Positions 17,077 through 28,210 of a stretch of 64,000 nucleotides of DNA are shown here, in pieces. Positions within the stretch are counted from its first letter, which is position 1. Each line of letters opens with the position of its first letter. The stretch comes from Agrypnia vestita (Eukaryota; Arthropoda; Insecta; Trichoptera; Phryganeidae), in the NCBI GenBank assembly GCA_016648135.1, contig JADDOH010001997.1:274845-338844 (forward strand), given 5' to 3'. The notes under the pieces are model-generated. The model saw only the letters and a program-made list of their open reading frames with translations. It had not been told where the DNA came from and did no database searches. The translations under genes were made by a program, and so were the position numbers.

Positions 17077-18689
17077 AGTTGGTCAATTTTACACATAGGT
17101 CCACAGCTGCCTGAAATGCGGGGCAGGCCGCATCACCAGTTCTATGGTCTGCCGGTTTTTTGAACCGGGTGCAGGTAGCACACCGGGGTTCAGCATCTTT
17201 CTTATTGCATTCCTCTTCTTTGTGGCCCTGGTTAGCGCAATGTCGGCACGTCTCTTCTTTTTGTTTACATGACCGCGTTATGTGGCCATACATTTGGCAT
17301 TTAAAGCATCTCGTAGCGCCCACGAAATCGCGGACGCGACAAGACTGCCAGCCTTCTCTAAGGTATATACTGCCATCGTCAATTATAATTTTTCTAACAG
17401 CCGGAAGTACGGCATACACACAGTTTACAGTGTCGCCATCACGGCGGCCGAACATACTGACTCTCTTGGTAGATTTCTTAAACTCTTCTACTGACACGTT
17501 TATCTTTCCCTCAATGTTAATTGCATAAAATTCTTGCAAAAGAGTATTTTCATCTAGTGACCTAGGTACGTCATATATGGTAACTTTGGGGAATCTGCCT
17601 TTAGGCTCTATTATCAAGAGACCTTTAGACTCAAGCCTTAGTTTGGCTGCCTTAATGGAATCCAGACCAGTATTAGAGGACGTCTCAAGTAAAACCCCTG
17701 CGCCGCGTACGCGCCTCAATCTAACCGGACGGAAACCGTCATCTGTAGGTTTCAACGTGCTCATTACTAAAGTCTTAGTAGCATCGGCCGAGGTGCCCTC
17801 GGCCTCTTTGGGATTTACCCCAAAGAGGCCGCTCCTGCCACCGTCATCATTTGATGACGGTGGCAGGAGCGGGCCCAACCTCCCTCATTTCACCTCGGAT
17901 TTTTATTGCGGCTGCTACGCCAGCATAGGAAGATTTTGGTTGCGTCGAAGGAGCACTCTGCAGGATTCCTTTTGCTAGCTCTTTCACTTCTTCCCTCAAA
18001 ACTGTAACTTCGTTCTTGAAATCGGAATATACCTCGTCTGGGGTTCCTTTGGTTACTTCATCCAAATTTACTTTAAGCTCAGCAAAGGAGTTGTTCATGC
18101 TGGTCCTGAACTCCATAAAGTCATTGTGACTTTTCACAAAGAAAGCTGACCTGTGCTCTTCCAGAGCTCCTCTAAGACGCGCGTTTTCCGCGTTCATTTC
18201 TGCGACAAGTGTCAGTAGGTTGGCGGGGGTAGCCGACAATCTCGATTTATGCATAACTGTGATGCGACCTTTATCTTCCGCTAGTACAGTCTGGATTTCA
18301 TTAGCGATACCGCGGGCCCTCTCCAAAAAATCGATCCCCCGGTCTTGATCGGGGGACCCAGAAATGGGTAGCATGGAAGATAATTCCTCTAATTCCGCCC
18401 TTTTCTTCTTTGTCGGTCGCCCAACGCAGGCGCTAGCATCTCCGGAGGGGGATTGACTTCTACTAGTAGTCGGAGTCAATCCCTGCTCCATCTCAGTGAT
18501 AATTTCCCTCAACAGACTGACCCTTTCTGGTGTAAGTCCCTTCTGTAATAGAGGGTGTTCCTCCAGGTCCTCGGGTGGGTGACTTTCCAGATTTTTCAGC
18601 CATAACTGGATAGCCCGGAAAATGGCCGACACAAAGGAGTTTTTTTGACAAGATTCGGTCGGTAAATGACCGAGATATACACAAAACAA
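17069..18689 (-). pseudogene. LINE ORF1 (gag), split into two frames
   Basis: Two long frames overlap at 17847-17878 and together make a gag-type protein. The N-terminal frame (to 18689) has a predicted coiled-coil region, with NAENARLRGALEEH and FKNEVTVLREEVKEL. The C-terminal frame carries CX2CX4HX4C knuckles CFKCQMYGHITRSC and CRHCANQGHKEEEC, then a third CATC...H...C finger. They differ by one base of frame, so the ORF is either mutated or uses frameshifting. The true start is unclear: an alternative frame offers MAEKSGKSP at 18603, which would imply a second frame change. Such proteins coat the LINE RNA. Confidence 0.75.
17786..17872 (-). repeat. Three contiguous perfect stem-loops in LINE ORF1
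   Basis: Stems are 7 bp (17786-17792 with 17798-17804), 12 bp (17801-17812 with 17819-17830) and 21 bp (17829-17849 with 17852-17872, two-base loop). All are exact complements, and neighbours share a few bases. They lie where the two ORF1 frames meet. They could be an RNA signal for frameshifting or a scar of snap-back reverse transcription. Confidence 0.85.
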
Positions 18690-18744
18690 AGTTTACAAAG
18701 TATAATAGTAAAAATCGCACAATAAATAAGAGAAATTTACACAA

Positions 18745-19060
18745 AACTGAGTGTTTTCATCGGGAAAGCGCTCCCGAAAAACACAAAACCGAAGGAAAAA
18801 TCCAAAAAAGCCTATTCACTAAAAAGTTGTAAATACCTACTTAACTACAAACTATACCTAATAACTAAGAGTGTTTTCCCTAGGTTTTCCAACCCAGGGA
18901 ACACGAAACAGGAGAAAAATTCACAAAAGTTTAAAGGGTTAGAAAGTTGCAAATATCGCACTTATGGTAAGCTATACACTGAATCACAAAGTGTTTTCCC
19001 AGGGTTTTCCGACCCTGGGAGCACGAAACAAAGGTCGAACTTCACAAAAAGTCCAGAATA
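18745..19060 (-). repeat. Degenerate direct repeats in the LINE 5' region
   Basis: Three blocks share 'gtgttttcc', a 'gggttttcc' or 'aggttttcc' variant, 'acacgaaac' or similar, and 'cacaaaa', spaced about 120-130 bp. Repeated units in LINE 5' ends often act as promoter units; that role here is inference. Confidence 0.55.
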
Positions 19061-19528
19061 AAAAACTTGTCACCTGATCCAGAATTTTCCGGGATTTTTC
19101 CGAGCTTTTCCGACAAAGTAGGGATCTAACCCAAAGTCGGAAAATTCACTTCGGAAAACCCCTCTTGTCCCTTTGCACTACCACTGGCTTCACTCAAGTC
19201 CGTAGGTATTTCACAATAACTGGAGCACTGACGTCATTTCCAAAATTACAAAGTACAAAAACCAAAAAACGCGAATACCGATAGGTATTCAAGACGACGG
19301 GGAGCGCAGGGACAGACCAAAAAGAACGTCCAGCGGTGGCGCCTTCTTCGGCACGGATGGGAAAGCAAAGTGCATCCGATCCGGGGGGAAGGCGCGGGAT
19401 TGAAGTTACAGTTACATACATACGACGCGATATTAAAATTTATCCAATCCAGTAGTTGCTAGAAGTAAAGGTAGAAAATATTTAGTCAACCGATTCTTTG
19501 TATGACCTATACAAAACTGAATGTGCGC

Positions 19529-20147
19529 TAGCGATGGGTCCGCTCTGTACTCACTGTAGTTCTGCATTACACACTTCAAAGTTATTGAATGTACATGCTT
19601 CAAATAGTACACTTCATTTCAAAGCGAACACTGCAAAGCATACACACTTCAAAGTTATCGAAAGTACGAGTGCATACTTCAAATAGTACATTTTTTATGT
19701 GAAATTTTTGGGAAGAAGTCGATGCAGATAAATGCACTAGAAATTTTTGGAAATCGAAACAACCCTTCTCCCCATGGTTTGAAAAATTTTTAAAAGAAAT
19801 CTCTGGTCCCATGGTTTGATAGGGCCGAATGAAGAAATCTTCGGAATCTGAAACAACCCCCCCCCCCCCCATGGTTTTGAAAATTTTCTAGTAGCGCACT
19901 TTTCAAGACGCACTTCTTGCAGGTCATTACAATTTTGTAATACTACAATTACTACTTCACTTCATTAGTACTACAATTTTGTAGTACTGCAATAGTTCAC
20001 TTCATCAATACTACAATTTTGTAGTACTACAATTACTTCACTTCATTAGTACTACAATTAGTTCACTTCATGAAGATTTCACTACAAATGTAGTGTACAC
20101 TTTGTAGTCTTCATTTTGAAATGTAGTTTTTCCCTTCTTTTTCTTTT
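19529..20147. mobile_element. Non-autonomous hAT-like element, copy 1, with 8-bp TSD
   Basis: A 619-bp element flanked by the exact duplication ATGTGCGC (19521-19528 and 20148-20155). The left end is TAGCGATGGGTCCGC and the right region ends in a GAAGGGAAAAACTAC complement. The interior has poly-C tracts next to 'catggtttgaaaa' and runs of 'acttcatt' and 'ctacaattttgtagtac'. Its relative is at 62118-62987. Eight-base duplications and TAGNGATGG-like ends fit hAT; no transposase remains. Confidence 0.75.
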
Positions 20148-20155
20148 ATGTGCGC

Positions 20156-21137
20156 CTGTTTGTTTCCTTTACGAACTATTTGACCGATATGGACATTATA
20201 ATTAAATCTGAAAGAAGACAAAGCCAGGCAAAAACCGTAGGTATTGTAAATGAAGGCTGAGGATGAAGGAGTCGTGTGACATAATTGTAAAAATCAAGTT
20301 TTTATTGCAAACTAGGGTGTTATGTGATGTTCATAGTTCATATATGTATATTAATCACCATTCACGGAATTAAAAATTATATAAAGTGAATGAAGAGTAC
20401 GTGTGACAGACGTGTAGTTCATTGATGGATAGAAATGAGTGATGGCACTATTTATATTTTGTTTACTATTACGTGTTTTAATAATTTCTAATCATTCTAA
20501 ATTATTCAATTTCAGACCAAAATATTTATGTGTATAATAGAAAGTCCTAAATTTTTATTAAAACCGTGATCATTTTCTAATAAATGATTTGAAAAATCAG
20601 AAAAACCATGATTATTCAGACATTTAAATGCTCTTTAACTCTTACATTGAAACATATAAAACGCTGTACAATCTACACGCCAGTTTGTAAACACCTGAAT
20701 TGTTAAATATATTATCTTTATCTTTTGAATTTATAAGGAGTTTCCGTATTTGTATAAAATGCGGGTCAAATATTTTTTGGTAAATATTTTGAAATTTGAT
20801 TCGAAAATGTATTAATATATAAAATTCTTCGTAAATAATCGTTATTATTATTTATATTTATCTGTGAATTGTATAAAAATTGGTTAGTTATATTTTTCTT
20901 TAATTAAATGTACGTGCCTAATAGGACTAGGGAAATTATCGCGAGTGCGTATATATCACGTTTTAAAAGGAAACATTTATCACACTTTTTATCGGTTGTA
21001 TCGGTGGTCTTCTGTGAGTACTTGAGGTGAAGCAACAGGGCCGTCCTTACTCGTCATCATATTTATACATTTATTTTGATTGTCACATATTTATGGTCGT
21101 ATTTTATACTACATTACTTCTTCTGTCCTCTTCCACG
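20156..21137. other. AT-rich intergenic DNA, no feature seen
   Basis: No coding frame, RNA gene or paired repeat was recognised here. Confidence 0.5.
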
Positions 21138-21398
21138 TCAGTTTTGATATGCAGTGGCCTCAATTAGTTGAGACACGGGTCGTAACGCACCTCCGCAAGT
21201 CTTGCTCGATTTCAGGGTCTCCACAGCCAGATGCGGTGCATCCATCCGTCGCTGTGGCACTCTTCCAGGCCTTCTTCGGTTCAGAGCTGTATCCGGAATA
21301 ATTTCCCTTTTTGGGTTCTTACAGGGCTGGGGCTTTCGTGCGTCGAGTTGTTTGTGGGATAAGTAACATCTGTTTCCAGCAGTACATTTCAAAGGCAT
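21138..21398 (-). mobile_element. Possible LINE C-terminal fragment
   Basis: The minus strand reads RRRPGRVPQRRMDAPHL, similar in style to the 'GRP..RW.D' block near the C terminus of several LINE polymerases. The stretch is short, not framed by repeats, and GC-richer than its flanks. The assignment is tentative. Confidence 0.3.
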
Positions 21399-22189
21399 CT
21401 ATTTTATCTATCTACTTTTCGCTTATCGCTGTTGAGAATTGTCCGCTGTATACATGAAGATGGAATGTAGAGAATGCGAACTGACATAATTTGTCACTGT
21501 CTTTCTATATTTTCGTGGCAACGTTAGTTGGATACTTTTTAGAATTTCCTGACCCCTGTCGCCGGTGTTCAATCGAACGATTGTGAACTAGCTGTTGCGG
21601 TATTAGTTTAACGAACGAACGGATGAATAAAATAAAATGTAGGTGTAAATTAATGGGATATTTTATAAGGAGGTGATTATTTTTCTTCCCGGTGCATGTT
21701 TGTATAAGACAAAAAATGAAATGTCTAAAATGTAGCGGATTTTTTAATCCAATAAACCATTTATTAAAAACAATCATTTAAAATTTCCCTTTACAGATTT
21801 TTTTTCCTAAATTGTTCACATTTTTTCAGAAAACAGTATATTCCAAATTGGATATGCTGCATTGTAGATATTTCATTTCTTAATAAGTAAAAATGATATT
21901 CTTTTCTTACTCGAAAGAACGTGTACCGGGGAAAATTGCATCTCAGTCACGGAGGAGGAGCTCCGCGAAACTAGATATTTTGCGGCTTTTTTAAAAATTT
22001 ATCTAATAAAATGGAAGTTTAATATTTATTTTAATAAGTACCAGTAAAATAATAAAAATTATTGACGATCTCCTTGTAAAAAGTCACCCAATTTATTTCT
22101 ATTTTTTATATACTCCCAGGGTGGAGTGAACCTTTAAGGGTGGCGAAAATCATCTGTAGGCGAATTTTTACAAAATTTACTATCAGTTT

Positions 22190-22400
22190 CGCCGTTGTAC
22201 GCCTACACTTATAACCTGCACACACTTGTTGTGGTCTAGTTAGCCGCCGCACCGGGCGCCCGCGCTGACCGCAGCCTGCCGCGCTCAGGTGCATCGATGC
22301 AATTGCAAAATGAAACTTTAAAACTGGAAACACACATCTTGCGCTTTTATCCCGTTCGCGGCCGTGGTGTCAAATCGTGTTCCTGTAAGAAATTTAAGTT
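22190..22400. other. CpG-richer island, possible promoter or first exon
   Basis: An isolated GC- and CpG-rich patch (around gccgccgcaccgggcgcc) in AT-rich DNA. The plus strand has a donor-like T|GTAAGAA near 22385 and the minus strand a G|GTTATAAG. It could be an untranslated first exon on either strand, but no partner exon can be shown. Confidence 0.25.
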
Positions 22401-23129
22401 TTTGAGCATTTGTGATGAGAATAAAATGCGTTAATAGCTCAAGTTGTTTTAAAATAATTTATATCGTAGATTTACTTCGATTATTAATCATAAAAAGTGA
22501 AAAAAGATAAATATAATTATATTCCGCAATAATTCATTGACGCATTCATAAAGTCCAATCTAATACAATCTCATCATCTGTGTTAATTTAAATGTGACAG
22601 AGACATGATTGTATTCATATGTGATTCGTATATGACTATATTTTCATTGATTAAGAAATTAATATCTGACCTTTTTCTATCCTACTACAAACGATATTTT
22701 TTATCGCAGCCAACATCAAACATACAAATTTATTCATGTTTTTTTAGTAGGATTGGCTTCACATGATTGGTTTTCCACTTGTCATTTCCAAGCGCAAATG
22801 TTATTTTTTATGATTACCTAAAATATAAAATTTAAATTGTACTTATTTACGGAAATATTGAGAGTTTAATTGGCTGTGACAGTGCGTGGCTGCATGTCGT
22901 AAACGTAATTCCAAGATTGCAATATCAATGGTTTCAAAATTTATTTGAAAATGGATGACTTGTTTAAAAAAATGATAATAACATTTCACAACAATTTTAC
23001 AACAACATTTCACAAGATAGGCTGATTGATGGATGTGGAGATAATATTTTGGAAATCTATAATAAATCAATGTATTGTTTTCTCTGAAAATGCATATTGC
23101 GCATTAACGTTACGAGAAGCGAAGGCTGT

Positions 23130-23350
23130 CTGTTAAGTGATATAAGTTACTGTAATGATAGTCCAACGTTTTATAGAAAATAAATCAGAATTATTGAAAA
23201 AAATGCAAACTTTGATGTCGCATATCTCCATAACTATAGCTTGAACATTTTCGACTCATAATCAGGGCAGGAATTATTTAGGAAATATATAGGAACCTAT
23301 TAGGTCATGATAGCTTGAACATTTTTGACTCATAATCAAGGCAGGAATAT
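23130..23350. repeat. Arm of palindromic MITE family A
   Basis: Matches the right arm of the copy at 25437-25852 ('aatgatagtccaacgtttta', 'gatgtcgcatatctcc'). It ends in two direct copies of 'cttgaacatttt' plus 'gactcataatcaaggcagg'. The opposite arm is absent. Confidence 0.6.
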
Positions 23351-23427
23351 AGTCCTGTGAGGTTATTAATGTTTTCCAAATAGCCCTGTATATGATCACC
23401 ATTAAATATCGTACTGTCAAATTTTAA

Positions 23428-23885
23428 ATGGCATTATCACGTGAATCTTTAGACCCAAATAGACAAATCTATATTGATTGTGATTTCGCAAAACATCTAA
23501 TAGAATTTGACCATACATTTGATATTAACACAGGCTTAAAATTTTTACATTTCAACTATAATATACCTCAAATAAATAATTTAGAAATACTCGAAATTAG
23601 GAAAAATGTTAATATTAAGTCTAATATAATAAATACACAGACGAAATTTTTGCACAATCCTATTTTGAATATTTTTCCACTTAACATTCCAAATGACCCA
23701 TAATAATCAACACCTCGAACCCCCCCTTCCCCTCACCAACCCCCTCAACCGCTCCTTCACCGTAACATATTTGCTTGTTTCAACTTTTAAGATTAGTACA
23801 CAATAATCCTGAAGAAGAGAACATTGTTCTCGAAACATGTAGATTTTTTAATCTAATATAGTGGTGAAAACAAAGTAATTTGTGT
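23428..23885 (+). mobile_element. Penelope-like element 3' remnant, copy A
   Basis: A 91-residue frame (to 23703) contains LIEFDHTFD and LEILEIRKN and ends NTQTKFLHNPILNIF. This resembles the C-terminal part of the GIY-YIG endonuclease of Penelope-like elements ('H...H..N.....LE'). A C-rich tract follows, then a stem plus GAAAC motif and 'tagtggtgaaaac'. A second copy lies inverted at about 24150-24480. The assignment is from motif style and no search was made. Confidence 0.5.
23809..23836 (+). ncRNA. Hammerhead-like motif of copy A
   Basis: Reads CTGAAGA, an extra A, the stem GAGAAC-att-GTTCTC and GAAAC. CTGANGA and GAAA are the conserved hammerhead core strands. A perfect hairpin (TAGATT-tttt-AATCTA) follows at 23840-23855. 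I could not identify a stem III partner or cleavage site, so activity is doubtful. Confidence 0.4.
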
Positions 23886-24149
23886 TTTATTTTAAATCTA
23901 TTCCATTTTTCTTCTTACAGTTAACATTGTGAATCGCGTCTTGATGTAGGATGTCTTTTATATAATAATGTATAAAATCGTGAATTAATTAACATTATTA
24001 TTATTACAATAACGACGTCAACGAGTTTATTCAAATATTATTAAACTTTAATCAAAAGGAAACAAAATAAAACTAATGTTTTATATCTTTTTGCGTTTAG
24101 AAACAATTAAGAAAAATTTAAGAGATAAAAAAATATTTAAAATAAAACA

Positions 24150-24480
24150 CAAATCACTGTATTTTCACCACTTTATTAGATGAAACAATCTACATGTTTC
24201 GAGAACAATGTTCTCTCCTTCAGGATTATTGGTGTACTAAAAATTGAAAAAGTAAACCATGCAAATGTGTTACGGTGAAGGGATGGGTGAGGGGAGGAGG
24301 GGTCAGAGGTATTAATTATTATGGATCATCAATATTGGGTTATGCAAAATTTTGTCTGTGTATTTATTAAATTTCAATTAATATTAACATTTTTCCTAAT
24401 TTGAAGTATTTCTAGATTATTTATTTGTGCTTTTTTTTATAGCTAAAATGTAAAAATTTTAAACCTGTGTTAATAATGAA
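24150..24480 (-). mobile_element. Penelope-like element 3' remnant, copy B (inverted)
   Basis: The reverse of this region repeats copy A: the motif core, C-rich tract and broken protein fragments (GLKFLHF, TQTKFLHN-like) in the same order, with several indels and stops. The two copies face each other across about 260 bp. Confidence 0.5.
24196..24222 (-). ncRNA. Hammerhead-like motif of copy B
   Basis: On the minus strand CTGAAGG, GAGAAC-att-GTTCTC and GAAAC: the same stem as copy A, with one core change (A to G). Confidence 0.35.
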
Positions 24481-24994
24481 TATATGGTCATATTCTATTA
24501 CCTAAATGTTTTGTGGATTAAATTTCTATTAAATATTTAATTTTAATACGAACTTACAAAATATTATAGGTAGTCTTAACATTAGGATTACATACACATT
24601 TATGTTGACTCAAACTACCAAATTTATTAATGTAAAAATCTGAATTTACTTCAATACCCTGACACCCTTAAAAAGTATTTACATTTTAATATAACCAAAT
24701 CAAAAACACAAATTTCTTTAATACCCTGATTTCTATGCTGGTAATCTGCATCAACATTATGCTGATTCTTTAAATTTAAATAATGTAGTTCGCTTATAAA
24801 AACGCCGATTTTGATCTGATCCTAATTTTATATAAAAAAATTGTGTAATGTAATGGATTCTCTTCGCCACTTTATTCTGTACTGGCAGAAAGCGATCGAC
24901 GGCAGCTGATTGATGTTGCTAGGACCTTCGGACGGCTGCGATTATAAAATATTGTGTTATTAGATATTATACTCAACTGTATATTATAACTAAC

Positions 24995-25353
24995 TAACTA
25001 ACTAACTTACCATCACGCCGTTTCCCCGTGGGGGTAGGCAGAGAGAATAGAGCGCCATACTCTTCTGTCCTGACATATAACTTTCGCTTCATCTACATTC
25101 ATACATCTTCGCATGCAAGCTCGACGGTTGTTGAGGCTTCTAACAGGACCATCTTCCAGCATCATTTGTAAGTCTTGTTCGCTATTTGCCATGAATACTG
25201 CATCATCCGCGTACAGTAAACAGCTACAATCAAATCACTCATTTTCGCTCCTACATTCATACATTCCAGTTCTTTCACACAATTATCCATATACAAGTTG
25301 AACAGCCATGGAGACATTACGCAACCCTGTATATTATCTAGTAATAAAATCAA
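24995..25353 (-). mobile_element. LINE reverse transcriptase fragment
   Basis: The minus strand reads QGCVMSPWLFNLYMD and, after a frame change, LLYADDAVFMANS. These are two adjacent reverse transcriptase motifs. They are followed by a C-terminal end like those at 33.8-34.25 and 59.3-59.5 kb ('cctacccccacggggaaacg' on the minus strand). The fragment is internally deleted between palm and 3' end. Confidence 0.75.
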
Positions 25354-25436
25354 GTATAAGCCGGACTTACTGAGTCTTCCTGAGTATTCCCTAAACAGGG
25401 TTATTTGGACAACATTAATAACCTCGCAGGACTACA

Positions 25437-25852
25437 TTCCTGCCTTGATTATGAGCCTAAAATGTTCAAGCAGCCATGACCACCAATAGTTATAGAGTTA
25501 TGCAATATCAAAGTTTGCAATTTTTTTTCAATATTTCTGACTTATTTTTTACAATACGTTGAACTATCATTACAGTACCTTATATTGATTACTAAAAATT
25601 CATTAGTTTCAATACAAGTTAAATAAAATGTTAAAACCCTGCAGACATCTAAATTGGAATGTTTCCAATAGGAATTCGAAGGTTTTTATTATCTTATTTG
25701 ATTTGTATTAAAGGGAATGAATTTTTAACATTCAATACAAGTTACTGTAATGACAGTCCAACGTTTTACAAAAAATAAGTCAGAAATATTGAAAAAATGC
25801 AAACTTTGATGTCGCATATCTCCTTATTATATAACTATAATAAGGAGATATC
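25437..25852. mobile_element. Foldback MITE family A, complete copy
   Basis: The left end 'cctgccttgattatgagcct' continues into the arm with 'tgacttattttttacaatac', and the right half is its complement. The centre is near 25660. Arms are about 170-190 bp. The last 'ataaggagatat' is itself palindromic. No target duplication was found. Confidence 0.7.
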
Positions 25853-26574
25853 ACTCTCCTGATTGGAGCATGTAAAAATCTCCCACGTCCTGAGATTGAA
25901 TGAAGCGAAGAGGATTGGTTGAAATCGAATTGGTTTAAAACAAAGATTCCCTAAATTGATATCAGGTCACGTAAACTTTTACAGTACACAATTTAAATTA
26001 CACATTTTTTTCATAATTTAGAATGCTAAATCATGTTAAATATTAAATACGATCTTAATATATATAAAAAATGGCGTAAAATATTCATTTTGGATACCAG
26101 AAAATGTTTTATTTTCGGCAACAATCAAAATAAGGAATATACAAAAAGTGGCCACAATTAATATCACTATTGTAGTTTCGAGAGGAGCAGTCGCTCTAGT
26201 CGTGATAATGAGAGGGTATATAATATGTATATTTTCGCATAGAATGTGCATAATATATTTAGCATAAATTGTTAACATTTTTAGGTCTTCTTTAATGAAT
26301 ATTTAATTTGGTTTGATAAGACGTTTAGCCTTTCAAATTTTATTTTATTTTGCTAAGGATTTCTTCCTTAGTAAGGCTTGTATCGCGTGTATTCGCGATC
26401 TGAATTGTGAAAGACCGACTATCACATAAAAATAATGAATGATGATACTAATGACTGACGACTTGGTCTTAAGTCCAGGACTCGACGGTTATTTTGTTCC
26501 TATATTATTTTATTTAGTAATACTTGTAAAAGTGCTCTTTTAATTTCATCCGCGTTCTCCTGGTATTATTAATA

Positions 26575-27688
26575 TTAGGTCCTTACATATGAAATTGGCG
26601 TTTAGTATGGGAGGAACATAAAGCCGATTTTTTTTATTATAATATTTTTATTTAATCAAAGTATGTACCATTGCTATCTTTGCACTTTTGCCATCTCATA
26701 GGTAGTTCATAGATCCCTTTACTAAAAAAACCATTCGGACGGGAATCAATAAAATCTTTGAAGGCGGTTTGGACTGCCCCATCGGAGTTGAATTTTTTCC
26801 TTTGCAAGAAGTTATCCAAATTTCGAAAAAAATGGTAATCTGTTGGGGCAAGGTCCGGAGAGTACGGTGGATGTCTTAGACATTCCAATTGAAGCTCCTA
26901 TAATTTGGTAGCCGTCTGTTGTGCAGTGTGTGGTCTAGCGTTATCATGAAGCAGCAGTGGCCTAGAGCGATTAACCAGCCTCGGTTGTTTAGCAGCTATC
27001 TTTTCCATCATGGTTTGCAGTTGCTGACAATAGACATCTGCCGTAATCATATGGCCAGATTTAAGATTTAAAATCCCTTCCTTATTGTGCTGGTTGAGTA
27101 ATGCAACGCAGCAGTCAACGCGCGTTTGTTGATTTGCTTCACTCAATTCGTGAGGTACCCACCTTTCAAGCTTTTTCACCTTACCAATTTGCTTCAAGTG
27201 GATTAAAACAGTTTTATCACTAACACCGCAGCCTGCAGCTAACTCGGATGTGGTTTGCGATGGATCCGCTTCCACAATAGCCTTCAATTCTTCATTATCA
27301 ACTTTGGTCTCCGGCCGTCCACGGGGCTTGTTCTGCAGGTCGAAATTTCCAGAACGAAAACGTTGGAACCAAAAACGCACCGTGTTTTCTTTTGCGGCAC
27401 CGTCGCCATACACATCATTAATCCTTCGAGCCGTTTCTGCAGCACTGGTGCCACGGTGGAACTCGTACTCGTAAATAACGCGATATTTCAAGTTTTTCAT
27501 TTTGTAAACTGAGTGACGCAAAGAAAAGAACAATTGAGGAAAAAACAAATGAATTATAATTTTCAAAACACAAATACATGAGTAAATAGCTGTATAAATT
27601 TGGATTTGGAATTCCTAACCAAAGAGAAGATATTTGAGATCAAATTTGCCAGTACGGCAAAACATCAATTTCATATGTAAGGACCTAA
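26575..27688 (-). mobile_element. Mariner element, copy 1, internally deleted
   Basis: Terminal repeats TTAGGTCCTTACATATGAAA at both ends, flanked by TA duplications (26573-26574 and 27689-27690). At 1114 bp it is shorter than the usual 1.28-1.3 kb. The transposase inside lacks its centre. Its partner, in opposite orientation, is at 52759-53870. Confidence 0.92.
26652..27500 (-). pseudogene. Mariner transposase remnant, copy 1
   Basis: Starts MKNLKYRVIYEYEF and keeps the helix-turn-helix DNA-binding half and the second catalytic motif HDNARPH with YSPDLAPTDYHFF (D34D type). The block around the first catalytic aspartate is deleted: LLNQHNKEGILN jumps to LKSGHMITADVY. A single base change makes TAG after ATKL, splitting the last 78 residues. 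It cannot encode a working enzyme. Confidence 0.88.
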
Positions 27689-27690
27689 TA

Positions 27691-28147
27691 TATTAATTAC
27701 AAATATGTAATAAAGCGGTCGAGACATGGTTGTTAGATTATATTGCTATCTTGAGAATAGACAGAAGTGTTTGCTTTGAGGACAATCAGTGTCTATGAAG
27801 TTTTAAAATAGTGAAAATATTAAATTAAACATAGTACAACAGGTAAAGCAAGTTGAAATACAGTAGCAAATGTTATTTATACTGGATGCAACCAATGCAG
27901 GCACTTATTAAATAAATACCGCTAAGATGTTTTAAATTCGAACGATGCTGTGTGCACGTGGTTGAATAAGCTTGAGGTATCTAAAGTCCACTTGAAATAA
28001 AAAGCTAGATATGTTAACAATTAATCGATTCAAGGCAGGCAGTTCATTATAAATTGTAAGTGAGATGTTGTACTTGAAAATAAAAATTCTCGATTTATTA
28101 CGTGGTAAGAATGCGAACTTCGAGAGCTTGACTGTCGAGTTAATCAA
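27691..28147. other. AT-rich intergenic DNA, no feature seen
   Basis: No gene or repeat end recognised beyond short chance frames. Confidence 0.5.
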
Positions 28148-28210
28148 ACATGATAATTTCGCTGTCTGTCTGTCTGTCCGTTTGTCCGTCTGTCTGTCGT
28201 AATGTCCGTT
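28148..28210. repeat. GTCY-repeat-bearing interspersed sequence
   Basis: 'ataatttcgctgtctgtctg' and following GTCC units, the same context as at 7495-7565. Confidence 0.5.

Larger units (their letters stand above)
13736..19420 (-). mobile_element. R1-clade non-LTR retrotransposon, near full length
   Basis: A two-ORF LINE of about 5.7 kb on the minus strand. It has a repeat-rich 5' region, a gag ORF1 with three zinc knuckles, an intact ORF2 and a short 3' UTR with AATAAA near 13735-13740. The gag knuckles, apurinic-type endonuclease, reverse transcriptase and C-terminal CxC...H...C finger are the R1-clade layout. The outer ends are uncertain: I saw no poly(A) tail and no target duplication. 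R1-clade elements are often site-specific, but this one is not in rDNA or TTAGG repeats here. Confidence 0.8.

Noticed and set aside
13736..19420. A telomere- or rDNA-specific R1-type insertion
   Set aside because: Neither TTAGG repeats nor rRNA sequence flank the element on either side.
26036..26278. 80-codon frame with a hydrophobic segment
   Set aside because: One membrane-like stretch in very AT-rich sequence, no splice context and no family resemblance.
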